Source: Ancylostoma caninum (taxonomy: Eukaryota; Nematoda; Chromadorea; Rhabditida; Ancylostomatidae). From it: 64,000 bases of DNA. The notes under the pieces are model-generated. The model did not search any database. It was not told the origin of the DNA and saw only the letters and a list, made by a program, of their open reading frames with translations. Where the stretch lies: positions 1 to 64,000 of the forward strand of contig JBAJFG010000369.1 of assembly GCA_037903475.1 (NCBI GenBank), read 5' to 3'. A program made the position numbers and the translations under genes. Shown here in pieces: positions 21,770 through 31,159 of this stretch (position 1 is its first letter; each line of letters begins with the position of its first letter).

Positions 21770-22930
21770 ACCACCACCACCACTTTCCTTGACCTCAAAT
21801 CAAAGCCGCACCGATCCAGGTCAGCGTAAATAGCCGCACATTTCCTCTCTCCGCGTCCTCCTCTCGCGCTGACGAAGCGAAATGAGGCAATTTCAACCGT
21901 CGCTCCTCATTCACTAACTGACACAAACACGCACACACATATATGGGATGAGTACGATAATCGCCACGTTCACGCGAGCGCCGCCAAACTTTCGCTACAA
22001 TTATAGGCCGCGAGCGCGCGCGCGGGCGTTGGCGAGCGGCAAAAAATACGCGCGTACGAAACAATTTGACTGGAATAATATATGTCTGTTCAAGGATGCT
22101 CGATTTTGCCAAAAATGTGACTGACTACTCATTCGGTGAAGATAATGCAAGTGGGCGTGGTTTTGTCCACGGAAACAGTTCCTTTGTGTGGGGGGGGGGA
22201 GAGGGTGGTCCTAAAAAATAAGCGGCAGAAGGAGATATCCAAAAAAATAGTATGATATCGTGACATCACGATGTAAAGGTTAAATAAAGTACGAGGAAGA
22301 TTCTAGCGCTTCAACTCGCTGGTTATCGCCGTTTCCGAGCATAAACGGCATTATTTCCCTCATCTGCGACGGCATTACCGTCAGCCCTTTTTTCTGGACC
22401 ACCAACACCCTTAGACAACTACTTAATTCGCTCTGGAGGTTCATCTGAAATTCGAATGAATTAGCCTTTTCATCACATCCGATGTTGATGAAGACGTCGA
22501 CGCCATGGGCGTGGCCGCGCGGCGATGATCTGATAGCCCCCTCTCCGCCCGCCCCTTCCCCGCCCACGGCGACGACGCTGTCTTGAGCCGGTTAACGGTC
22601 GGCTATTTAGGTCAAGCGAGATGCAAAGACGATTAGTAGCCAGCGCGTCGACGCGCAAATGCACAACAAGCATTTATGATAAAACATGCTACGCGAGATA
22701 GCGACAACTGTGGAGACGCAGACGCAGACGCAGTGGGCGAGACAATGAGGGTGATCGAGAGTGCGCAGATGCGTCGAGACGTCTCGTATGTGTTAACCGG
22801 TAGCTCGGTACGGTATGGTGGCGGAGAGATCATAACATGATCGCTTCTGTATGCGGCTTGGAAACTGGTATATATAATCGAGTTAGGCGCGAGAAAGAAT
22901 AAAGAGGAAGCTGCATTTGAATTGCAAGGC
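21770..22930. other. GC/CpG-rich stretch with an uncertain terminal exon
   Basis: CpG content is high here, with a CG run at 22012-22030, a (CAC)n run near 21770 and a G10 tract at 22190-22199. On the minus strand a splice-acceptor-like TTTCAG precedes a 55-codon frame ending in TAA at 22280 (contains QMREIMPFMLGNGDNQRVEA). It could be a last exon, but no partner exon or domain was found. The remaining frames look like products of base composition. A promoter or CpG-rich regulatory region is an alternative. Confidence 0.3.
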
Positions 22931-24014
22931 AAATAGCCGGCAGTCAGCGCACACGCCCCGCTTGGGTAACTAAACCGGAAGCAATAATATGAAGAAAATC
23001 AACGTATGATGTCCAGCAAAGGTGAAATAAGTTGCTATGAAAAATAAAATACAGCTCAGAACATACGTATTCTGCAACTGCGGACAAGTTTCGATGCGGA
23101 GACAGGCAGATGAGACAGCACGACTGTCCCAGAGGCAAGCTGATCTTCATAAAAAGAGCGAAAATCAAAGGCACCTTGTACAGGGTCCGTGGCAGAGCCC
23201 CGTAAAAAAATTTGGGTTTTTATTGGTCCTAAGAAAGGCAATTGATTGGTTGAGCGAGGGACAAAAAAGGCTTGCGATTTTTTGGTTTTTCAGTGCTATT
23301 CCTAAGCCAGTGGGTAACCTACTCTGCAATTTGTTTTGAAAATCACTCTTGTAGCTTTTTTTTCTTTCACGAAGTCCTCTAAAATTTTACGGGGAGAAAT
23401 AATTTTAGTCGCTCACGATTTTCAAAATTATTTTGCAAGCCACCTTCGTTCTCTTTCCCAAATCCAAAAACTATTTTCAAAGAGGGCTTCGTAAAATCTG
23501 TATTCTTAAAAGAGGACTTCGTTTTGGTTACGACCCTAAAGCAGGCTCGCGCTGGGGCCTGTGCGGAGAAGAAGAAGAAGAAAAAGAAAAAAAGAAATGC
23601 GCTATAACGTTCGATTTTCTGTGAATTATGGAATAATCAATAATCTTTCCGTAATTACATTACGTGACCCAAATTATACGCCTTTTTCTTAAGTGAGAAA
23701 ATATTGAAAATACAAATTATAAATGGACTTGAGGCAGAAATCGTATTGCTATCGAAATTTCTAACCAGGACAAATACGGGAGTATGGTTTGAAGCAGCAA
23801 GAAAACAATGCGCATGTCCGCAATTGCACCAAAATCACACTAGATTATCAGTAATAGAGAAATTCACAAAAAAAATCAGAAATTAACTCGAGATTGAAAC
23901 ACTAGCTCAAAGATTTCCTTTAGCAACAAAAGAAAAAATTTAACCGCATAATGATTTCTGTGAAAACACACACACAGTTTGTGATACAGTAATCCGAAAA
24001 TGCATTAAACCCAC

Positions 24015-24986
24015 TTGTAATATCTTTCCGGCACAATGTACACTTGTAGCTTTTAAAATGTGCTTGCATACGATGACGTGACAGTGATGACGAGTGGCAA
24101 AACACCTTGGCACAGATGGAGCAGCGAAAACTCCCTAAATGCGAGAAAATTAATATATCGATCGGGTGGCATGGGTCGTGCAGCCTGACGCTCACTTCCC
24201 ACCAGATTCAACATCATATCGGCATCACTTCTAGAAATGTTACCAGAAAATGGGATAGGGCGACATAGCTAACCCAGTAGACGAAGTAAACCCAGCAGCG
24301 AAGACTCCGTGAATGTGAGAAAATCAATATATCGATCAGGTGGCCTGTTTCATGCAGCCTTTTCTCGCTGGATTCAACAGCTACCGATAAGACTTTTCTA
24401 GAAATGCTGAGCAGAAAATGTTATGGAACGAGATCGTAAACCCAGCAGTGAAGTAGAGACGCAAAGAAGATATGCTCTTGCCGTCTGGACCATTTCTGTC
24501 AGTTTGGGCTTTTTTGATTGCAGGTTACCAATACAAAATCATTCCCACAGAAAAAAAAAACTAGGGCAACAAAGAAACCAACAAGTTGCAAAATACAGAG
24601 ACGTACAGATCTAGAAATTTTGAATGGCTGACTCTGCTTCTCCGCACTCTAGCCCGACTACTTACATTGCCGTTACCGCCTAACTACGTACCTTTCAGAT
24701 CAGGTCGTTTCAACTCAGCCCTGTAGTTCCCTCCCGGTATCCGCGATTCATCTCCAGATGTGGGACTCTTTGACGCATCCAACGGCCTCGAGTATTTGAT
24801 CTCCACATAGTCTTTTCTCTCGTACTCTGGTGCCTCCGCACTTTCCACACTCTGTGCACGTTCTCTGCCGTCTGCACACTCGTCAATCTCCATGTTCTCT
24901 GCGTTGGCGCCGGTCGGTGTTGTGCGAGCTGTGAACACTGGTCGGACCAATGGTTGTGGACCGAGCATTAGCTCCATGGCCACCAT
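24015..24986 (-). CDS. C2H2 zinc-finger protein, two consecutive exons (partial gene)
   Basis: The upstream exon runs from about 24986 to 24692. Candidate starts are the ATGs at 24986 and 24977; the second has a GCCATGG context. It ends with a strong donor, AAAG|GTACGT. It encodes an acidic/polar, probably disordered region (ENMEIDECADGRER, DYVEIKYSRPLDASKSPTSG). The next exon starts at 24134 after TTTCTCGCATTTAG; phase 1 joins phase 1 and recreates an unbroken ...KGSFRC reading. It encodes one complete C2H2 finger, CSIC-x12-HRMQAH, and the start of a second (YKCTLC), ending near 24015 at a possible donor AA|GTGGGT. C2H2 fingers usually bind DNA, so a transcription factor is likely. The rest of finger 2 and later exons should lie at lower coordinates but were not identified. 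An upstream exon instead of a true start at 24986 is possible (TTTTAAG at about 24990). Confidence 0.65.
24293..24450 (-). repeat. Decayed tandem duplicate of the zinc-finger exon boundary
   Basis: The sequence CAGCGAAGACTCCGTGAATG, TGAGAAAATCAATATATCGA and TCAGGTGG repeats, with changes, the intron/exon boundary at about 24120-24180. Similarity continues for about 150 bp on the 3' side (CTAGAAATGCTGAGCAGAAA). The acceptor AG is lost and no usable finger remains. Confidence 0.55.
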
Positions 24987-25204
24987 ACACTTAAAAGGAA
25001 ATACGTAGTTGAGAGGATTGTCCAAAAACGGAAAAAATCGATATATCTATTGGCACGAGCGAGGAGGGGATTCCAGCGCTCTTAACGAGAGAGTAAAAGG
25101 TAGAAAGTCAGTGAGACATATGTGAATAGGAGCACAGATAGTGATGAACGAACAAATCAATGGAATTGATCAATAAGAGTTCAAATTCATTGACTGGAGC
25201 AAAA

Positions 25205-25330
25205 CATCTTTGCATTGCACAGATGGAGCAGCGAAAACTCACTAAATGTGACAAAATCGCTACGTCGATCGGGCGACTGTACTATGCAGCTCATTTGTCG
25301 CTGACTTGACGCCCATGACTTCAAGAAACA
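25205..25330 (-). repeat. Second decayed duplicate of the zinc-finger exon
   Basis: On the plus strand, CAGATGGAGCAGCGAAAACT and CACTAAATGTGACAAAATCG repeat the finger-exon start at 24110-24150. On the minus strand it still reads FRCSICA and then loses the finger pattern. It lies upstream of the intact exon pair. Confidence 0.55.
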
Positions 25331-25639
25331 ATTGGTATTAGCAAAGGAACAGATCTTTTGATCTAAAAGGAATCAGTAGAAAGCAACTGCCTATAACAAC
25401 AGTAGCCTTCAAGCTGACACCGCCTGACATGGCATGACAATTCTCACTAGGTCATCTAATTTGCGCCAGAGCACACATTCCATTACATATGACGGTCCTG
25501 GAAAATTGAATTGGAGGTCTCCTTGACTGTCACTTTCGGGCCACGTGCGCTTTCCAGGATAGCCAGCGGAAATTCTGAAAACTGTGCCGCGCCGGCTTCA
25601 GTTCGGTGCGATCGCGCGAGATTCGATGATGTAATAAGA

Positions 25640-25909
25640 ATGCCTACCTTTCCGTCAGCAAAACTCGCCGAAAGGCACAAGAGGCCAAGGCTCCCAAGAA
25701 GTGAAGGTCTCAAAGGGCCTATTGTTACCCGTAATAGTTACCAGAAAGACGCTCCAGAAGAAGAAGGCTACTGCGGGCTGGTGTATGAAACGCGAACACC
25801 ACATTTCGGGCGGCCAATCCAGGCAAAACTAGGACAATCTCGTAAGCGCTTGCCCCCCGTTACGTACTCGAATAGATTTAAATATCAGTTCGCACAAGAC
25901 CCGCGCTAA
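25640..25909 (+). CDS. Uncertain ORF, no recognised domain
   Basis: An ATG at 25640 opens 89 codons to TAA at 25909. The frame is also open further upstream (to about 25511), so it may be an exon. The composition is protein-like: basic N-terminal half (KLAERHKRPRLPRSEG), then DAPEEEGYCGLVYETRTPHF. No family is recognised. The opposite strand is also partly open at 25483-25713, with a possible donor GGAAAG|GTAGGC, so the coding strand is uncertain. Confidence 0.25.
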   Translation: MPTFPSAKLAERHKRPRLPRSEGLKGPIVTRNSYQKDAPEEEGYCGLVYETRTPHFGRPIQAKLGQSRKRLPPVTYSNRFKYQFAQDPR

Positions 25910-26800
25910 TGGTAGCCCTAGTTTTCGAGACGAGGTTAGTTGTGACCCTTTGCAATTCTAGTCACTTTTTAAACAATTATGCAAATTTCTTCAGCAAAAG
26001 TTAGAATTGTCTGGAAAAAGTGGTCATCAGAATGAACAAGCAAAAATGTACAAATAAATGAACAATAGTTATTCTATAGTAATGCATTTGAACTGATAAA
26101 GATATATTTGGATTCTCTCAGATTTTTTTTTTTAAATTCCAATTCTTTTATTCTGCTTACCGAGCCATTTCAACTCTGAAAAAATAACCCCGAGTCAGAG
26201 CTGTCTGGGAACCGGGCGCCACGTTGCTTGGTAATGAGGACATTTATTCTGCGCCTGTTTCTCTTAGTTCAATAGTAACATAGTCTGAGCCGCAGCGGGG
26301 GCGATTGTATAGCGCGATTCTTCGGGTGGCACTATAGCCAAATGAGATCTGAGCGCGCTTCTACCACTCGGCATACTGCCTCGCGTCGCGGTTGAATGGA
26401 TGTGCCTGACAGAGCAACTCGTCTACTCAGCCATCACCGTAGAGGAGAGCGTTGAACTAACGGTACTAGTGGTTTCCTGGGTATACGGATGAACGAAAGT
26501 TTCGAACATAGAGCTTATCTGAATACCCAAGTGAATTTGCTGTAAAACAAAGAAATTTCTGCGGAACCCCGATGTTAGGATAGGAAGTTTTCTGAAACAT
26601 CCGAACAAATACTTCTAACTAGATACGAAGATCTATCAAACTGCTGAATAGTTGAACTACCCGAACTTGTGGCTTTCTGAAGTTCTTGAGCATTTCAGGG
26701 GTGCTAGGAATGACTCCTATTAAAGTTGAATACCTGATGTCAAGTTGATTCATATAGAGAATAGTTGTCAAAACCTTATCAATTCTATTATATATAATTA

Positions 26801-28309
26801 CTAGCGCCCCTTCGGGACGCTAGAAAGTGGGGTGGGGCAGCCACTTGGGGTATGTGCAAAAGCTTCACACGTGTGAAATGCTTAGAAAATCAGCAAAAAA
26901 GCAAAACTAATCATTAGCTGAGCTCAAATACGAAATTCTCCTTTTGAGTTGCATATACTCTACGTGTCTGGCCGCCTCGTCAGGCTTCGAGTCTTCTTGC
27001 GATACTAACCTTGCTTGCAAATTCTTAACCACACATCTACATATGAAGCTAATTTCCAATGCAATGATACTACCTACTTTCTTGTCACTTTTCTTACATG
27101 CCTATGGACCCGTTATGAACAGCCATTTCCAACTCTGCGCAGGAGTATCTTTCACATGGCTTTAGTACTTGTGAACAACATAGTGTAACCAGTGCCGTGC
27201 GAGTAATCACCTAAAATGATTCAAGCTTCCCGTTGCTGAGATAGTCCAACTGATGAGCTTCTGCTTCAATATACAGGGAGGAAGAAGAGGTGGTCGACTG
27301 AGATACAAATGAGTGCGTAGCGTGCCCCTACTCCACCGGTAGACGTGCACTTTGATGGTTTCCCCACTATTGGGCCACGGCGGACCCATTCTCCATCCGT
27401 GCACCTGCTTTCCCCACTTTTGGGCCAGGGAAGACCCATTTTCCATTCATGGATCTGTATCCTGGCGTTCCTCCCATTACTGGGGCAGGGCCGACCCAAT
27501 CCATCGGTGGGACTCGTGTCCCAGCGCTTTCCCCAATATTGGCCCCCTGCGGACTCATTCTCCATCGATGGACCCGTATCTTGGCGTTTACCCCACTATT
27601 GGGCCACGGCGGACCCTTTCTCCATCGATGGATCCGTCTCCTGCCGTTTTCCCACTGTTGGGCCACCCATCCTGATGTTTTTCTGAACTACGGGCCCCGG
27701 CACATCAGTTCGTCATCAGTGCACCCGCACTCTTTCTAAATCTTGAAAAAAAATGGAAGAAAGTTAGGAAATATTTAGAAAGCTTGACTTCGTTCATTCA
27801 TCCTGTGTATTTGATTGTACTGCCCTTCTTAAAAACAGACGGATCCTCGAGCTGCATAATCTCCTCAATAATGAGAGGTGTGCAAAGAGCACATCCTACA
27901 TAAGGAAACCGAGTGAATCCTCTCGCTACCTACCTCCACTCATCCTTTCGAAGAGATTCACGTCCAGCGTTCCCAAGATTCAGTGCAGTTACTGACAAAG
28001 CTCCATAGGAGGGGCTACTCTGCTCCGTACATTGCTGCTATGCATCGCCAAATCGCTGTAAACACTGTCTCGCCCGGAGGGCTCGAGACCGCTAGCTGCT
28101 GGTCCCACCGCGAAATCCCGAATGCACGCGACTACCACCACGTCTATGCACCTATGACGAAACATCGGCCGAATGCCCCGTCAGCTGCGCATCCTCGCGA
28201 GCCACAGTCTATATACGAGCTCACGGCTAAAGCGTGCGATCACGTGCTATTCCCCCTACGCCTGCGCTCTAGAAAATTTTGTTGCACTACCATGATTTAT
28301 ATAAGAGGA
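26801..28309 (-). mobile_element. Non-autonomous Helitron-like element, copy 2
   Basis: The end points match copy 1 (17824-19283). On the minus strand it starts TCCTCTTATATAAATCATGG after an A. It ends with the CTAGCG-TCCC-GAA-GGGG-CGCTAG hairpin before a T, the canonical A|TC...CTAG|T insertion context. It is 1509 bp. The terminal 300 bp on each side are similar to copy 1, and the minisatellite at 27355-27680 differs in unit number and sequence. No protein is encoded. It lies between the zinc-finger exons (24.0-25.0 kb) and the minus-strand exon at 28.4-28.6 kb. Confidence 0.75.
27355..27680. repeat. Minisatellite inside Helitron-like copy 2
   Basis: About five to six units of roughly 60 bp share CCACTATTGGGCCACGGCGG and CCATCGATGGACCCGTATCT. 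It is the counterpart of 18240-18590. Open frames on both strands across it arise from the repeat. Confidence 0.7.
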
Positions 28310-28394
28310 TATATGAAGGGAGGGAAACCTAATTTCAGGGGTTTGTTATGTGGAAGTATCACAGTATGTAAGCTTTCTTCCACGATAGCATAAT

Positions 28395-28614
28395 GGCGGG
28401 AAGGTGGACGAGTTGTTTTGGGCAGATCCAGGCAACCCGCGACGCATGACCGTAATCGGGTGGTAGTAGCGCGGTGCAGACTCAGCCTGTCTATAGTACC
28501 ATCCGAAGAATCGCGCCATACGACCTACATCCGTCTGAGCCAGCATGACTCGCTCTTCCTCAAGGTTTTGTGGGATATCACGCAGTCCTATCAAGACTTC
28601 TCTTTTGTCCTCTA
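28395..28614 (-). CDS. Likely internal coding exon, unknown protein
   Basis: After an acceptor GAATACCAG (exon starts 28614) the frame reads EDKREVLIGLRDIPQNLEEE, then RVMLAQTDVGRMARFFGWYY, RQAESAPRYYHPITVMRRGL and PGSAQNNSSTFPPLCY. It has balanced, protein-like composition and no stop for more than 70 codons. The 3' limit is uncertain; the best nearby GT is weak (CTATC|GTGGAA, about 28390). I do not recognise the family. The exon ends about 85 bp from Helitron-like copy 2, so the next exon of this gene would lie beyond that insertion. It might belong to the same gene as the zinc-finger exons at 24.0-25.0 kb, but nothing proves it. Confidence 0.45.
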
Positions 28615-28619
28615 CTGGT

Positions 28620-29479
28620 ATTCAGAGAGAAAACAATATGCAGAGGAAGAATATCGCGGCGCCAAAAACCGTGAAGGAAATAAGACCTAATACGCTACCG
28701 GGTTCTCGTACAGATAACGATAGCACCGCATCCTTTCGCTGCAAGATGCTCTCAACGGTGTTGTTTGAATGAGACCCCATTTTCAGTACATTATCGCTGA
28801 AACAGCTTCGCTACAATCTTCTTCTGCCTGACGATATGGGGCTACATATTTAACTTAGATGCTACGCAAATGCTGTTGCGTTAGAAAAGTTGCTTCCGAA
28901 AAGCTGCCCGGTAAGGGAAAAATTGTAACCTTTTTTGCTCGCTACTGTATGTCCTAGCGCTTCATTATAGAGTAGGATAAGATGGAAGAATCAGCGTTCT
29001 CAAAGCTCCACAGGGTGACTTTATTCCAATGGTGATGCATGGTCACTGGATAGTAAACAAGCCAGTGGATAAACAGGAAAAAATAAGTATAAGTGGCCGA
29101 TAAAAACTGAGAAGTGAAGTAAAGATGAAAATATGTAGCTAAGGATGGGAGAAGCAGGCCTGTAAGGAAGAAAGAAGTAACATTTAGGAGCATTAGAAGT
29201 GTCAAGAGCTGAGGAAATGTTAGCTTTCACTGCATTAATGTGCAGAGGATTTAGAACTATTCAAGGGTCTGAGTGGTTCCTACCTATTTGATTTCCTCCA
29301 ATCTTCCTTCCTTTTTTTCATAACGTTTGCTTGCAGACGGAAGTGTAATAAATCAAATTTCGATGATGCAAAAGAGCATCGAACAGGAATTTGAAGGAAA
29401 AGCACCAGTTCAGGCTTGATCATTAGTCAGCCTTTTCCAGAACTCATTGTTAAGCCCTTGGGCACGAGAACTCTACCCC
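28620..29479. other. Non-coding stretch, nothing recognised
   Basis: No supported exon or repeat is seen. The minus-strand frames at 28954-29230 are hydrophobic and AT-rich without splice support. Confidence 0.5.
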
Positions 29480-29742
29480 AAAGGGGCGCCTCCCCCCCCC
29501 CCCCCCGAGAATGGGTCGGCAAATTTTCGAAATTACTTTACAATACGAACAAAAATCTTGAATTAATTCATTTTTAATTCTTTATTTTTAATATTATTTT
29601 CAATGTAATTTTTATTAATTATTTATTATTATAATTAATGTCTTTATTAATGTTATTTTCCGTCTAGGTCCCCAAAACGGCGGAGACCCCACTTTTTTCC
29701 CACGCCCCTCCCCCTCACGCCCACTTTCTGCGTCCGCCACTG
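29480..29742 (-). mobile_element. MITE (CAGTGGCGGACGCAG termini), copy 1, one end damaged
   Basis: The intact terminus CTGCGTCCGCCACTG is at 29728-29742, followed within a few bases by a long (AT)n tract. The body is the reverse complement of copy 2 (30847-31119): GGGTCGGCAAATTTTCGAAA, then an AT-rich centre, then CCCAAAACGGCGGAGACCCC. The other end dissolves into a C15 tract (29492-29506) and lacks a clear terminal repeat. The CAGTGGCGG start suggests hAT-type ancestry. Confidence 0.65.
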
Positions 29743-29743
29743 A

Positions 29744-29748
<5 letters not shown>

Positions 29749-29820
<72 letters not shown>
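29749..29820. repeat. (AT)n microsatellite, about 36 units
   Basis: Uninterrupted AT dinucleotides follow the intact terminus of MITE copy 1. Two further (AT)n tracts, 30812-30846 and 31120-31158, border copy 2. Confidence 0.95.
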
Positions 29821-29823
<3 letters not shown>

Positions 29824-29902
29824 GACTTATAATAACGGGCTTACTTTGTGTGTCACGTGTGTGTGTGTGTGTAGAACGAAATTTGAGGGCGTGGCTTAGA
29901 GT

Positions 29903-29955
29903 GATGCCGACCACTCCACCGTTACACGAAGGGTAGCGGTGGAGTGGTCGGCATC
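29903..29955. repeat. Perfect 18-bp inverted repeat with 17-nt loop
   Basis: GATGCCGACCACTCCACC (29903-29920) faces its exact reverse complement at 29938-29955. It immediately precedes the 50-bp minisatellite. It could be a terminator-like or cruciform-forming hairpin, or the end of a mobile unit. Confidence 0.8.
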
Positions 29956-29964
29956 ATCACGCCA

Positions 29965-30235
29965 GCGCCCAAAATGGGGGGAGACGGGTCCACGGCTGTG
30001 ATAAGGGTGCGTCGGCGCCCAAAGTGGGGGGAGACGGGTCCACGGCTGTGATAAGGGTGCGTCGGCGCCCAAAGTGGGGGAAGACGGGTCCACAGCTGTG
30101 ATAAGGGTGCACCGGCGCCTAAAGTGGGGGGAGACAGGTCCACTGCTGTGACAAGTGTGCGCTGCGCCCAAAGTGGGGGGAGACGGGTCTACTGCTGTGA
30201 TAGGGCTGCGCCTGCGCTCAAAAGTGGAGGAGCGC
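29965..30235. repeat. Minisatellite, 50-bp unit, about 5.4 copies
   Basis: Units begin GCGCCCAAAGTGGGGGGAGA at 29965, 30015, 30065, 30115, 30164 and 30214 and contain GGGTCCACGGCTGTGATAAG followed by GGTGCGTCG. The first copies are nearly identical and divergence grows to the right. The minus-strand open frames through it are repeat artefacts. Confidence 0.9.
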
Positions 30236-30773
30236 CTGAAAATATAGCTACCGATGCAGGAGGGGTGCGCCGGTGTCCACTACTCAGGGAAATGTCGTGA
30301 GTTAGGTCCATATTTGTTAAATCGATTCGATGGCGTCTAACATCAATCGTTAACAAAAAACTAGATGTCAGCCACTGCGCGGATTAGTATGCAATCCGTG
30401 TGAATCCTTCCTCCTTACGTCCTCCCCCGCGTTCTTCTCTTCTCATTTGTTTATGAACACACCGCACCCTCCACTTTTATATGTTCTAACTGACTCTTAT
30501 CACTTGACCAGTTATAACAAACAAAGAATGATAGACTATCTTCTGCGGTCAATCCAGGTTGAACCGGTTATATATAGTTACAAAAAGCTATTTCAGTTGA
30601 GCAAATGATGAAATTGCTTCGAGAAGGTTAATCCTCTTTGATAAGTGCATTTTTACATGAGAAAAAGCAATGGAAAGGGTGTGGGACACATTACAGCAAA
30701 AATGTGGAATAGCTGTGACTTTATTTGAATGAAGAAGGGATGAAGCCATGCGAGCGAAGCGAGCATTAGGAAA

Positions 30774-30809
30774 AGTCTGGAAGTCCGGCGTCAGCCGGAC
30801 GGCCAGACT
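30774..30809. repeat. Nested inverted repeat
   Basis: AGTCTGG (30774-30780) pairs with CCAGACT (30803-30809), and inside it GTCCGGC-GTCA-GCCGGAC forms a second stem. It sits directly beside the second (AT)n tract. Confidence 0.7.
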
Positions 30810-30810
30810 G

Positions 30811-30846
<36 letters not shown>

Positions 30847-30849
<3 letters not shown>

Positions 30850-31116
30850 TGGCGGACGCAGAAAGTGGGCGGGAGGGGGGGCGTGGGAAGAAAAGTGGGG
30901 TCTCCGCCGTTTTGGGGACCCAGACGGAAAATAAAATTAATAATAATATTAATTATAATAATAAACAATAAATAAAAAATATATTAAAAATAATAATGAA
31001 AATAAACAATTAAAAATAAACTAACACAAGATTTTTATTTGTATTGTAAAGTAATTTCGAAAATTTGGCGACCCATTCTCGGGGGGGGGGCGCGCGCCCC
31101 CCCCCTGCGTCCGCCA

Positions 31117-31119
<3 letters not shown>
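30847..31119 (+). mobile_element. MITE with CAGTGGCGGACGCAG termini, copy 2, complete
   Basis: The 15-bp perfect terminal inverted repeats are at 30847-30861 and 31105-31119. The 273-bp element is non-coding with an AT-rich centre and a G10-CGCGCG-C9 block near the right end. Both flanks are (AT)n, so a TA or 8-bp target-site duplication cannot be told apart. The terminal sequence suggests a hAT-type origin; a TA-targeting family is the alternative. Confidence 0.75.

Positions 31120-31159
<40 letters not shown>

Noticed and set aside
25483..25713. Signal-peptide-like frame on the minus strand (RPSLLGSLGLLCLSASFADG)
   Set aside because: There is no ATG at its start (it begins with TTG after an in-frame stop), the acceptor is weak and no partner exons were found.
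26220..26420. Possible tRNA gene on the minus strand near GCCGAGTGGTAGAAGCGC
   Set aside because: The A-box-like part is present, but no B box at proper spacing and no cloverleaf pairing were found.
29896..30171. Pro-rich frames on the minus strand
   Set aside because: They are translations of the 50-bp minisatellite.
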